Source of the DNA: Vallitalea sp. | Lineage (GTDB): Bacteria; Bacillota; Clostridia; Lachnospirales; Vallitaleaceae | Direction: 5' to 3' | DNA: 64,000 bases | Assembly (NCBI GenBank): GCA_025210235.1 | Contig: JAOASG010000037.1 | Location: 62,001 to 126,000, forward strand | Shown: piece after piece, positions 54,791 to 62,599 of the stretch | How the letters are laid out: each line of letters opens with the position of its first letter | Position numbering within the stretch: position 1 is the first letter of the stretch | The notes under the pieces: generated by a model | Told to the model about the DNA's origin: nothing | Databases searched by the model: none | Seen by the model: only the letters and a program-made list of their open reading frames with translations | Program-made: the position numbers and the translations under genes

Positions 54791-55855
54791 ATGAATAAAA
54801 AAGGTTTAATGGTATTACATGCTTTATCAAAAATTGTATTACTGTGCATGTTTGTATTAATCGTATATTTTGTTGGGAAAAATGTTTATCATTATTCATA
54901 TAAGTTGATGGTTAAAACACCTAAACAAGATATTGTTGTAAGAACAGTAGATATAAAAATTCCAAAAGGAGCTTCTACAAAGCAAATTGCAAATGTATTA
55001 CATGAAAATGATTTAATTAATAACATATATTATTTTCTGTTGTATTCCAAATTCACTGGAAATGATAGCAAGTATCAATATGGTGATTATACACTTAATA
55101 CTGGGATGACAGAAGAACAAATAGCAAAAATACTAATAACCGAAGGTGCAAAGAAAGAGACAATTAAATTTACAATACCGGAAGGTTATACAGTTGCCCA
55201 AATTGCTAAAAAATTAGCTAAAGAAAATATATGTAAGGAATCGGAATTCTTAGAAGCTGTCAATAATGTTACTTATGATTATAAGTTTATTGATCAGATT
55301 CCTGATAGGAACTTAAAGTTACAAGGATATCTATTCCCATCAACATATGAAATATATAAAAATTCAACTGCTCAACAAATTGTTAGTATAATGTTAAAAC
55401 AATTTGATAAAGTATTCAAAGATGAATATTATGAAAGGGCAGAGGCTCTTGGAAAAGAAGTTGATGAAATTATTACGATTGCATCAATTATTGAAAGAGA
55501 AGTAAGAGTTGATTCAGAAAGAGAAAAAGTTGCTGGAGTTATCTATAATAGATTAAATAAACCGATGAAATTACAAATGTGTTCAACGGTTATGTATGCA
55601 CTTGGTAAGCCAAGAGATAGATTGTTATTTCAAGATTTAGATATAGATTCAGATTACAATACTTATCTACATCTTGGTCTTCCAATAGGTCCAATAGCTA
55701 ACCCAGGTGAGGAATCAATTAGAGCGGCATTATATCCAGAAGATAATGATTACTTATATTTTTCATTAATAAATGCAGAAACTGGTGAACATGAATTCAA
55801 TAAAACTTTAGAAGGACATAATAAAGTTAAAGGTAAATTACAAAAAGAATTTTAA
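54791..55855 (+). CDS. mltG: Endolytic peptidoglycan transglycosylase MltG
   Basis: MltG cleaves nascent glycan strands at the membrane. It has an N-terminal membrane anchor (about 10-30), a LysM-like subdomain (about 40-120, KIPKGASTKQIANVLHENDLI) and a catalytic YceG domain. The domain has FTIPEGYTVAQIAKKL, LQGYLFPSTYEI, the catalytic Glu in TIASIIEREV, and YNTYLHLGLPIGPIANPG. Length 354 is normal. The ATG follows AAAGGTGA. The order with trmR and trhP is conserved. A stem-loop (about 55871-55910) follows. Confidence 0.94.
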   Translation: MNKKGLMVLHALSKIVLLCMFVLIVYFVGKNVYHYSYKLMVKTPKQDIVVRTVDIKIPKGASTKQIANVLHENDLINNIYYFLLYSKFTGNDSKYQYGDYTLNTGMTEEQIAKILITEGAKKETIKFTIPEGYTVAQIAKKLAKENICKESEFLEAVNNVTYDYKFIDQIPDRNLKLQGYLFPSTYEIYKNSTAQQIVSIMLKQFDKVFKDEYYERAEALGKEVDEIITIASIIEREVRVDSEREKVAGVIYNRLNKPMKLQMCSTVMYALGKPRDRLLFQDLDIDSDYNTYLHLGLPIGPIANPGEESIRAALYPEDNDYLYFSLINAETGEHEFNKTLEGHNKVKGKLQKEF

Positions 55856-55937
55856 TATATATTAAATTACAGGGGTTGCCTTACAATACATTTATTGCAA
55901 GATAACTCCTTTAATTAAGTTTTATAAGGAGATAAAA

Positions 55938-56591
55938 ATGAGTGAAATCACTTATGAATATATAAGAGAGTATCTTATGGCTATTGAACCTGATGAAAAT
56001 AGTCTGCTTAATAATATAAGAGAAGATGCTATTAAAAAAAATGTTCCAATTATTAAATCAGAAGTTAAAAATTTACTTAGGTGTATGTTGGCTGTAAAAA
56101 AACCAAAAATGATATTAGAGATTGGTACAGCAGTAGCTTATTCCACTATTATTATGAGCGATTTTATTGATGAAAGTGGTAAAATAATTACTATAGAACG
56201 ATCAAATGAAATGATAGAAAAGGCAAAAAAAAATATTAAGTTAGCTAATAAAGAGGATAAAATAACATTATTAGAAGGAGATGCTAGTAAAATACTTCCT
56301 TCGTTGACAGAATCCTTTGATGTTATTTTTATGGATGCAGCAAAAGGGCAATATTTAACTTTTTATCCGGAGTGTTTAAGATTATTGAAAAAAGATGGAT
56401 TACTTATCTCAGATAATGTTCTTCAAAATGGAATGGTAGCTAAATCAAGATTTAGCATACCAAGAAGACAAAGAACAATCCATAATCGTATGAGGCAATA
56501 TTTATGGGAATTAAATCATAATCCAAATCTTCAAACATCCATACTTCCTATTGCTGATGGAGTTACTCTTAGTTATAAAAAATGTGATTAA
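55938..56591 (+). CDS. trmR: tRNA 5-hydroxyuridine O-methyltransferase
   Basis: This SAM-dependent class I O-methyltransferase has 217 residues. Motif I is ILEIGTAVAYST, followed by ITIERSNEMIEKA, DVIFMDAAKGQY with the metal-binding Asp, and LLISDNVLQNG. TrmR (YrrM) makes mo5U34 from ho5U34 in Gram-positive tRNAs. The neighbour trhP, which builds ho5U, supports this specific role. The ATG follows AAGGAGAT. Confidence 0.92.
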   Translation: MSEITYEYIREYLMAIEPDENSLLNNIREDAIKKNVPIIKSEVKNLLRCMLAVKKPKMILEIGTAVAYSTIIMSDFIDESGKIITIERSNEMIEKAKKNIKLANKEDKITLLEGDASKILPSLTESFDVIFMDAAKGQYLTFYPECLRLLKKDGLLISDNVLQNGMVAKSRFSIPRRQRTIHNRMRQYLWELNHNPNLQTSILPIADGVTLSYKKCD

Positions 56592-56607
56592 AAATGTTAA
56601 CTAATCA

Positions 56608-56644
56608 TTTTAGGAATTGCAAAGATGCTTGCAATTACCTAAAA
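56608..56644. repeat. Short hairpin with R2-like ends
   Basis: TTTTAGGAATTGCAA (56608-56622) pairs with 56629-56644 (one extra base). Its core TAGGAATTGCAA / TTGCAATTACCTA matches R2 termini. It stands ten bases before a full R2 copy and may act as a terminator or processing hairpin after trmR. Confidence 0.6.
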
Positions 56645-56653
56645 CTTTTGTAA

Positions 56654-56771
56654 TAAGTAATTGCAAAACTACATTCAGTTGATTCTTTAATACAATATGT
56701 TGGGTTCCCGATTGTTATAAGAAATACATATTGTATGCAAAGAATTAAAATCCTTAGTTTTGCAATTAGTA
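56654..56771 (-). repeat. R2 element, copy d (inverted)
   Basis: A 118-bp copy lies in the opposite orientation to copies a-c, with GTAATTGCAAAACTACATT at one end and TTAGTTTTGCAATTA at the other and GGGTTCCCG in the loop. Flanking 12-mers agree at about 8 of 12 positions, which is not convincing. It lies between trmR and trhP. Confidence 0.85.
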
Positions 56772-56805
56772 AAAATTGTAGAAATAGAAAGGAAAGTGTC
56801 AGAAA

Positions 56806-58038
56806 GTGAATAAACCTGAATTACTTATACCTGCAGGTAGTCTAGAAAATCTAGAAGTTGCTGTATTATATGGAGCCGATGCTGTATATATTGGAGGACA
56901 ACATTTTGGGTTAAGAGCAAAAGCAAAGAATTTTTCAATGGAACAAATGAAAGAAGGTATTGACTTTGCTCATAAAAATAATGTGAAAGTTTATGTAACA
57001 GCTAATATTATTGCCCATAATCAAGATATTGAAGGTGCATACGATTATTTTAAAGAACTTAAAAATATTAATCCTGATGCGTTAATAATAGCAGATCCAG
57101 GTCTTTTATCTATTGCCCAGGAAATTTTACCTGATATGGAAATTCATTTAAGTACACAAGCTAATAACACTAACTATAAAAGTGTTAATTTTTGGCATAA
57201 TTTAGGGGTTAAAAGAGTTGTAGTTGCTCGTGAATTATCATTTGAAGAAATTAAAGAGGTAAAAGATAAGACTCCAGATAGTCTTGATATTGAAGCATTT
57301 GTTCATGGAGCCATGTGTATTTCATATTCAGGAAGATGTTTGTTAAGTAATTATATGGCTGGTAGAGATGCAAACAAGGGAGAATGTACCCATCCATGTA
57401 GATGGCAGTATCATTTAGTAGAAGAAACACGTCCAAACGAATACATGCCTGTATATGAGAATGAAAGAGGAACCTATGTGTATAATTCAAAAGATTTATG
57501 TATGTTAGGTTATGTTCCAAATCTAATAGAAGCAGGGGTAGATAGTTTTAAAATAGAAGGAAGAATGAAAACCCAATTATATGTTGCAACAGTTACAAGA
57601 ACTTACAGAAAAGCAATTGATGATTATTTTGAAAGCAAATCGAAATATGAAGAAAACATACCATATTATTTGGATGAAATTAAAAAATGCACACATAGAA
57701 AATTTACAACAGGTTTTTATTTTAATAGACCAGATGAAAAGGAACAAATATATGATAGTAATACTTATATAAGAAGTTATACTTTTGTAGGTAAAGTACT
57801 AGAATATAATGCCCAAAAGCAAATAGTAACTATTCAACAAAGAAATAAATTCTGTGTTGGAGATGAAATAGAATTTATGGGTATTGATGGAGAAAACTAT
57901 AAAATGATTGTTAATGAAATGTGGAATGAAGACGGTGTTTCTGTTGAAAGTGCACCACATCCTAAACAGCATATTTGTTTTAAATTAGATAAAGAGTTTC
58001 CTAAAAATACTATTGTTAGATTGAAGAATGATATTTAG
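56806..58038 (+). CDS. trhP: tRNA hydroxylation protein (U32 peptidase family)
   Basis: This 410-residue U32-family protein is of the YrrO/TrhP type, needed for ho5U34 formation in tRNA from prephenate. It shows ELLIPAGSLENLEVAVLYGADAVYIGG, the family signature EAFVHGAMCISYSGRCLLSNYM and KIEGRMKTQLYVATVTRTYR. Cys residues at SGRCLLS, GECTHPCRW and the later KCTHRKF region could bind a cluster. B. subtilis has two such genes (yrrN, yrrO); only one is here. Start is GTG 56806 after GAAAGGAAAGTG. Confidence 0.9.
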   Translation: MNKPELLIPAGSLENLEVAVLYGADAVYIGGQHFGLRAKAKNFSMEQMKEGIDFAHKNNVKVYVTANIIAHNQDIEGAYDYFKELKNINPDALIIADPGLLSIAQEILPDMEIHLSTQANNTNYKSVNFWHNLGVKRVVVARELSFEEIKEVKDKTPDSLDIEAFVHGAMCISYSGRCLLSNYMAGRDANKGECTHPCRWQYHLVEETRPNEYMPVYENERGTYVYNSKDLCMLGYVPNLIEAGVDSFKIEGRMKTQLYVATVTRTYRKAIDDYFESKSKYEENIPYYLDEIKKCTHRKFTTGFYFNRPDEKEQIYDSNTYIRSYTFVGKVLEYNAQKQIVTIQQRNKFCVGDEIEFMGIDGENYKMIVNEMWNEDGVSVESAPHPKQHICFKLDKEFPKNTIVRLKNDI

Positions 58039-58071
58039 TTTTTAAAAGTATGATGAAAGTGTATATAAGTA

Positions 58072-58228
58072 ACTCAACTTTACCACGTTTAATTTAATGA
58101 AGATAAATTAAGCGTTATAGGTTTGGTTTGCAGAATAAATATATAGAAGAAAAAACACCTATATTTATATTGTGCAAAGCCTTATAATTAGCTTATCTGC
58201 ATAGAATATTGATGTGGGAAAGTTGAGT
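58072..58228. repeat. R3 palindromic element, copy b
   Basis: The ends ACTCAACTTTACCAC (58072-58086) and GTGGGAAAGTTGAGT (58214-58228) are inverted with one mismatch. The 157-bp length nearly equals copy a. The interior can fold (GCGTTATAGG ... CCTTATAATTAGC). Its right end runs directly into an R1 copy. Confidence 0.6.
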
Positions 58229-58291
58229 AATTAATTTTGCTTACTTTATCCTTAGAAGCAGTTGGTCAGTGTAAAATCAATTATGTAACGC
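58227..58291 (+). repeat. R1 palindromic element, copy c (left end lost)
   Basis: ATTTTGCTTACTTTATCC..GAAGCAG..GGTCAGTG..AAAATCAATTATGTAAC matches R1 copy b with several substitutions. The outer left arm is replaced by the R3 right end, so the two elements are nested or fused. The rest of 58039-58400 holds only these repeats and the sigK leader. Confidence 0.6.
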
Positions 58292-58400
58292 ATTAATTTA
58301 TCTTTAATGAATACAGAGTAAATAAATTTTGTTGGAAAGGCACTTTTTAAGTATTTTATTCATAAAATATTATGAATACATATTTAGAGGTGCTTTTATA

Positions 58401-59090
58401 TTGCTATTTAATTTTTTGACATTCGTTTTACCAGGGTTCTACTTTACAACATCTCAATCATTCCCTAAGCCATTATCGAGTGAAGAGGAAAGGGAATATT
58501 TAATTAAGTGTAAAGAAGGAGATATGCAAGCGAGAAATATATTAATAGAAAGAAATTTACGCTTAGTTGCTCATATTGTTAAGAAGTATAATACCACAGA
58601 GAGAGATATGGATGATCTTATATCAATTGGAACAATCGGTTTAATAAAAGCGATTACAACTTTTAATATAGATAAAGGTACAAGGTTAGCGACGTATGCC
58701 GCTCGTTGTATCGAGAACGAGTTATTGATGATGCTTAGAAATGAAAAGAAACATGCCAAAGAAATATCACTTCAAGAACCAATAGGAATTGATAGAGAAG
58801 GTAATGAAATTAGTTTAATAGATGTTATAGAGACTAAAAGTGATTCAATAATAGATCAAGTAGATCTAAAAATGAAGATACGTCTTCTGTACAATAAAAT
58901 GAAATATGTGTTAGGACAAAGAGAAAAGACGGTAATAGAACTAAGATATGGACTAAATAATGGAGCTGAAAAAACTCAAAGAGAGATAGCACATATGTTG
59001 GGAATATCTAGATCGTATGTATCTAGAATAGAGAAGAAAGCATTGTCTAAGCTTAATAAGGAGTTTAGGGGAAATAGTAAAACAAAGTGA
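58401..59090 (+). CDS. sigK: Late mother-cell sigma factor SigK (pro-sigma-K)
   Basis: This sigma-70 family factor of 229 residues begins with a hydrophobic pro-sequence (LLFNFLTFVLPGFYFTTSQ) before SFPKPLSSEEEREYL, as in pro-sigma-K, which is cut by SpoIVFB. Region 2 shows ERNLRLVAHIVKKY and DLISIGTIGLIKAITTFN. Region 4 shows REKTVIELRYGL and QREIAHMLGISRSYVSRIEKKAL. TTG 58401 follows AGAGG; the longer frame from 58329 would put extra sequence before the pro-peptide. The gene is not split by a skin-type element here. Confidence 0.93.
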   Translation: MLFNFLTFVLPGFYFTTSQSFPKPLSSEEEREYLIKCKEGDMQARNILIERNLRLVAHIVKKYNTTERDMDDLISIGTIGLIKAITTFNIDKGTRLATYAARCIENELLMMLRNEKKHAKEISLQEPIGIDREGNEISLIDVIETKSDSIIDQVDLKMKIRLLYNKMKYVLGQREKTVIELRYGLNNGAEKTQREIAHMLGISRSYVSRIEKKALSKLNKEFRGNSKTK

Positions 59091-59118
59091 TGTTGATATA
59101 ATTTTGGTGTGATGATAG

Positions 59119-59145
59119 CCTGCCTAGTTAAAGGTGGGTTTTTTT
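59119..59145 (+). terminator. Terminator of sigK
   Basis: The stem CCTGCCT / AGGTGGG (two G-T pairs) with a six-base loop is followed by seven T. Confidence 0.8.
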
Positions 59146-59240
59146 ATGTGTTGAGATTTATATGTGTAATGACGAAGTATGAACAAAAGACTTGTTTAGT
59201 AAAGAAAATAAAAAATAATAGATGGGAGAGAATTAAGATT

Positions 59241-59539
59241 ATGAAAGAAAAATAACAGCATTATTAGAGGTTAGAAAGATCATTGCATTAATGGTAACTT
59301 TATTATTTGTAGTATTAAAGTTAATGGGAGATATTGGACCAGAAAAAGCATTTGAGGTTGTGCTTATGGTAATAGTTTTTTATTTTGGTAAATCTACAGC
59401 ACTTGATAAACCACAGAAAGCACCTATAGGGTGTTTTTTTATTGGATTATTAAAGGAGTTCAAGCCTTTTAGTCCTTTCATGTATGGTGGAGCGAAAGCT
59501 ATGCCATTTTTTGTACCCGAAATTAAATTGAGAGGATGA
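59241..59539 (+). pseudogene. Frameshifted phage holin-like gene
   Basis: GGGAGAG precedes an ATG at 59241, but that frame stops after MKEK. One extra A in the following A5 run would join it to KITALLEVRKIIALMVTLLFVVLKLMGDIGPEKAFEVVLMVIVFYFGKSTALDKPQ. This has the size and layout of small phage holins with two membrane helices and a VRKIIAL start. The open frame then runs on past a terminator-like CACC/GGTG hairpin with seven T (59429-59446) into an unrelated tail. A sequencing error in the A run would make it intact. Confidence 0.6.
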
Positions 59540-59718
59540 AGTACAGATGGAAATAAAACAAACTAATGTAAAAGATATATTATATTAAAAATTAAATATT
59601 TTGTCGATAAAACTACAACATTTTATTATACTATCTAAACATATTAAATTTAAGTCTATATCTTGAATGTGTAACATGATATAATTCGGGATAACAAAAG
59701 AGAAAGGATTGAGTTATA

Positions 59719-60717
59719 ATGAAAAAAATAAGAAATTTAGTTTTGCTTTTTGCAATGATAATGGTTTTAGGTGGAGTTAATATTTACGCAGCAAATGTAG
59801 GAGATAAATTAGAGCAACCAGAAGACGGTTGGAAAAGATATGACGATGCAGATACTAATATAAAATATAATGGTACATGGATTAAAGCAAATGACAGTTC
59901 CTTATGGGAAAAATCTTTTATGTGGAGTAAAGATTATGATGCGAGTATCAATTTCAAGTTTAAAGGTACGAAATTAAGAATTATATCTAAGCTTTGGAAT
60001 GAAAGAAGTAATAATATACAAATAACCGTAGATGGACAAAGCCAACATTATTCTGAATACTATGATGGAGCTAAATTTCAGGTATTAGTTTATGAAAAGT
60101 TAAATTTACAAGATACTATTCATGAGGTTAAAATTTTAAATTTATCCCCAGGACAATTTTCTCTGGATGCAATAGATATGAATGAAGACGGAAAATTAGT
60201 AAATCAAAATCAACTTGAAGCACCTATAAATTTAACAGCTACCCCATCAACTAATGCTATAATTCTAAATTGGGATGCAGTAGGTGATGCAAAAAGCTAT
60301 ACTATACTAAGGTCAACAACATCAGATAGTATAGATACAATCATAGATTCTAATGTAACAGATACAACTTACATAGACAATGATGTTGAACCAGGAGTAA
60401 CTTATTACTATGTAGTACGAGCAGTAAAAAACGGTATAGAAAGTACAGATTCAAATATTGCATCTGCAATGATAGAAAAGGTAAATCCAGCAGTACTACA
60501 AATTAAATTATCAACTACAGATATATACGAATACAGAATTACAATGAATGAAGTAAAAGACTTTATTAAATGGTATACAGATAGATCAAATGGAACAGGG
60601 TTACCATTCTATAAATTTAAAACAGTTGATTCAAACATTGAGCCTTATACAGATTCTATTGAGTACTTAATATTTGATAAAATAGTTTGGTTTAAAGTAA
60701 AAGAATACACAAAATAA
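59719..60717 (+). CDS. Secreted protein with variable N-terminal domain, FN3 and conserved C-terminal domain
   Basis: A type I signal peptide (residues 1-25, cut near NIYAAN) leads to a 135-residue beta-rich domain. It begins GDKLEQPEDGWKRYDD and contains FKFKGTKLRIIS, ITVDGQ and LDAIDMNEDG, a pattern seen in clostridial surface proteins and possibly a carbohydrate-binding-like fold. A fibronectin type III domain follows at about 167-253 (VTDTTYIDNDVEPGVTYYYVVRA). The last 75 residues (DIYEYRITMNEVKDFIKWYTDRSNG...EYLIFDKIVWF) are an unnamed domain. The protein is exported; its binding target is unknown. A diverged paralogue starts at 62600. Confidence 0.8.
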   Translation: MKKIRNLVLLFAMIMVLGGVNIYAANVGDKLEQPEDGWKRYDDADTNIKYNGTWIKANDSSLWEKSFMWSKDYDASINFKFKGTKLRIISKLWNERSNNIQITVDGQSQHYSEYYDGAKFQVLVYEKLNLQDTIHEVKILNLSPGQFSLDAIDMNEDGKLVNQNQLEAPINLTATPSTNAIILNWDAVGDAKSYTILRSTTSDSIDTIIDSNVTDTTYIDNDVEPGVTYYYVVRAVKNGIESTDSNIASAMIEKVNPAVLQIKLSTTDIYEYRITMNEVKDFIKWYTDRSNGTGLPFYKFKTVDSNIEPYTDSIEYLIFDKIVWFKVKEYTK

Positions 60718-60726
60718 TATATTTAG

Positions 60727-60755
60727 CCTACTTTCTTGGAAGTAGGTCTTTTTTT
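60727..60755 (+). terminator. Terminator of the first secreted FN3 gene
   Basis: The stem CCTACTT / AAGTAGG with a TCTTGG loop is followed by TCTTTTTTT. Confidence 0.85.
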
Positions 60756-60862
60756 ATTGCTCAAAAATAAATATCTGTTAATATTAATAGGTAATATCGG
60801 GAACGGAATTATATAATAAATGTCAATTTTATAACGTTAAACTAGAATTATAGGAGGTTATA

Positions 60863-61630
60863 ATGAACAAGAAAAGTATTATATTTTTCATTATCATATT
60901 AATTATATTTAATGGTAACTACTTTTTAGATATTAGAACACAAGAAGGTATTGAACAACAGCATTACTCAAGAATACCAGAAGGTGTATCTGAAATAAGT
61001 ATGGCAAGTATTAAACACTTATTTAATGGTAATTCAAAACAATTAATGGATTTATTCGATGAACAATTTATAAGTTTGCCAGATAGTGAAGTGCAAACCA
61101 ATAGTACTATCCAGCAAGTTAGAGAAGTAGATAGTCCATTAGATATTAAATTGATAGGTTATTACTCTAAATTCAACATAAATAGTGAAGTTTATGGAGT
61201 AACTTACCAATTAAAATTTAATAATATTTGGCTTATTTATACATCCATAGTAAGTAAAATAGATGATAGATATTTTTTAACTAAAATAGATTATAGGGAA
61301 TTAAGTGATTCTTTATGGGAAACTAATAAGTTTACATTACAGAATAAAGGAGTATTACATTACATAATATTGTTTTTTACTATAATCATTATGTTATTTA
61401 CTTGCGTTACTTCTGTTACAAGTTTTGGATCAGGTAACCAAATAGGAATTGTTTGGTCTATTTTAATTCTATTTGGTATTGGATCACTTAGATTTAATTG
61501 GTTTAGTGGAGAGGTTGGAATTAATTTGCTAAGAATAGGAATTCCAAGTTATATTGTTGAAAGAGAATGTACCTATATGCCAATTATATTAACTCTACAC
61601 TTTCCATATTTGCAATATTATATTGGATAA
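60863..61630 (+). CDS. Membrane protein of unknown function
   Basis: This 255-residue protein is not recognised. It has an N-terminal hydrophobic segment (about 5-23), an extracytoplasmic-looking region of about 140 residues and two or three membrane segments near 165-215. One is followed by GSGNQIGIVWSILILFGIGSLRFNWFSGEVG. The region 40-150 has a DUF4878/NTF2-like feel (LFNGNSKQLMDLFDEQFISLP), but this is only suggestive. The ATG follows ATAGGAGG. It lies between the two units of the tandem duplication. Confidence 0.65.
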   Translation: MNKKSIIFFIIILIIFNGNYFLDIRTQEGIEQQHYSRIPEGVSEISMASIKHLFNGNSKQLMDLFDEQFISLPDSEVQTNSTIQQVREVDSPLDIKLIGYYSKFNINSEVYGVTYQLKFNNIWLIYTSIVSKIDDRYFLTKIDYRELSDSLWETNKFTLQNKGVLHYIILFFTIIIMLFTCVTSVTSFGSGNQIGIVWSILILFGIGSLRFNWFSGEVGINLLRIGIPSYIVERECTYMPIILTLHFPYLQYYIG

Positions 61631-61954
61631 AAGTAAGAAATATAATATTAGACAGATAACAAGCAATTGAAAAAATAGTATTTGGTGTTAAAGTATTATT
61701 TAGTTATAAAGAGAGTTTTATTATGAATGATAAAAGGTTGATAGATTTTAATTTGGTTGATATTATCTAAAAAAACATTTAATTCATTAATACAAATACT
61801 ATATTTGACAAAGATGAATATAAAAATAATAATAAAGGTGAAATATTGGCTTTTAACTATTAGTAGATATAAAAAAGATGAGTGAAGATGATTTTAAATA
61901 CTTAGATAAAATTAAAATGAATCGGGGAGAAGTTTGATAATAATAAGATAGTTA
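61631..61954 (+). other. Decayed non-coding stretch
   Basis: No intact gene is present. A short frame from an ATG near 61723 (MNDKRLIDFNLVDII) stops at once. The stretch probably belongs to the same decayed phage DNA as the pseudogene that follows. Confidence 0.4.
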
Positions 61955-62407
61955 ATGTTAAACTATCTAACTGAACTACAAGCAACATTATTAATGACAC
62001 TATTAAGAAATAGCCATGGTGTTGTTAAATTCAAACTCAACTTAACAAAAGAGTTTTACCGTATGAGAAGGGCTCTCATGGAACGACAAACGACTGAATG
62101 GCAGCAGACCAAGATTATAGGTAAGTGGGAAAGTATAAATGAGACGGATGCCTTAGCACAACTATGCTGAAGAACAGAGATATGGCAAACCATATAAACA
62201 TATCTATACCAACTATATAAAGCTAGTTAACAATGCTGTAGGTTTAAAACAGGAGAAAGAACTATAGCTACATTTAAGCAACTTAAAATTATTTCTTTAT
62301 TAGAAGATATGATTCAAAATACAGTTAATGAAGAAATGCAAAAAGGTGTATTCTTCAAAGAGATATTTAAGAAGAGTAAAAGAAAGTCAATACATTTATA
62401 TCATTAA
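61955..62407 (+). pseudogene. Decayed Rha-family phage regulatory gene
   Basis: Three reading frames joined give YLTELQATLLMTLLRNSHGVVKF.., NYAEEQRYGKPYKHIYTNYIKLVNNAVG and ERTIATFKQLKIISLLEDMIQN.. The first part matches the Rha (pRha) hallmark LTE.QA.LL.TL.RN...VV.FK..L...FY.MR. The last part matches the usual C-terminal segment of such phage proteins. Frame breaks lie near 62160 and at an A4 run near 62252. The N-terminal half is not recognisable. Confidence 0.65.
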
Positions 62408-62599
62408 TGTACCTGGATACAGATATAATACAACTAAATTCAGTTTCATATGTATTAATAAAAAATAAATTAATTATATTTTTTGCTAAAAAAATACAAC
62501 ATTTTATTATACTATCTAAATATATTAAATATAAGGCTATATCTTAAATATATAACATGATATAATTCGGGATAACAAAAGAGAAAGGATTGATTTATA

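Larger units (their letters stand above)
59591..60829 (+). repeat. Tandem duplication unit 1
   Basis: This unit contains promoter, secreted-protein gene and terminator. It is nearly identical to unit 2 (62469-63748) in the upstream 120 bases, the signal peptide, the FN3/C-terminal coding part and the 110 bases after the stop. The N-terminal domain coding part is much less alike. An extended -10 TGATATAAT (TATAAT 59680-59685) is kept in both. Confidence 0.85.

Noticed and set aside
35419..56771. R2 copies as a CRISPR array
   Set aside because: Copies are kilobases apart, palindromic and in both orientations, without spacers or cas genes.
58329..58400. Longer N-terminus of SigK from the upstream ATG
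   Set aside because: It would place charged residues ahead of the hydrophobic pro-sequence. The TTG at 58401 with AGAGG fits known pro-sigma-K starts better.
59291..59539. The 82-codon frame after sigK as an intact gene
   Set aside because: The coding pattern begins upstream of the ATG at 59291 with no start in frame, and the last 40 codons pass through a terminator-like hairpin. A frameshifted holin explains it better.
61955..62170. The 71-codon frame as a complete small protein
   Set aside because: It is the middle part of a Rha-type protein whose remaining segments lie in other frames directly downstream.
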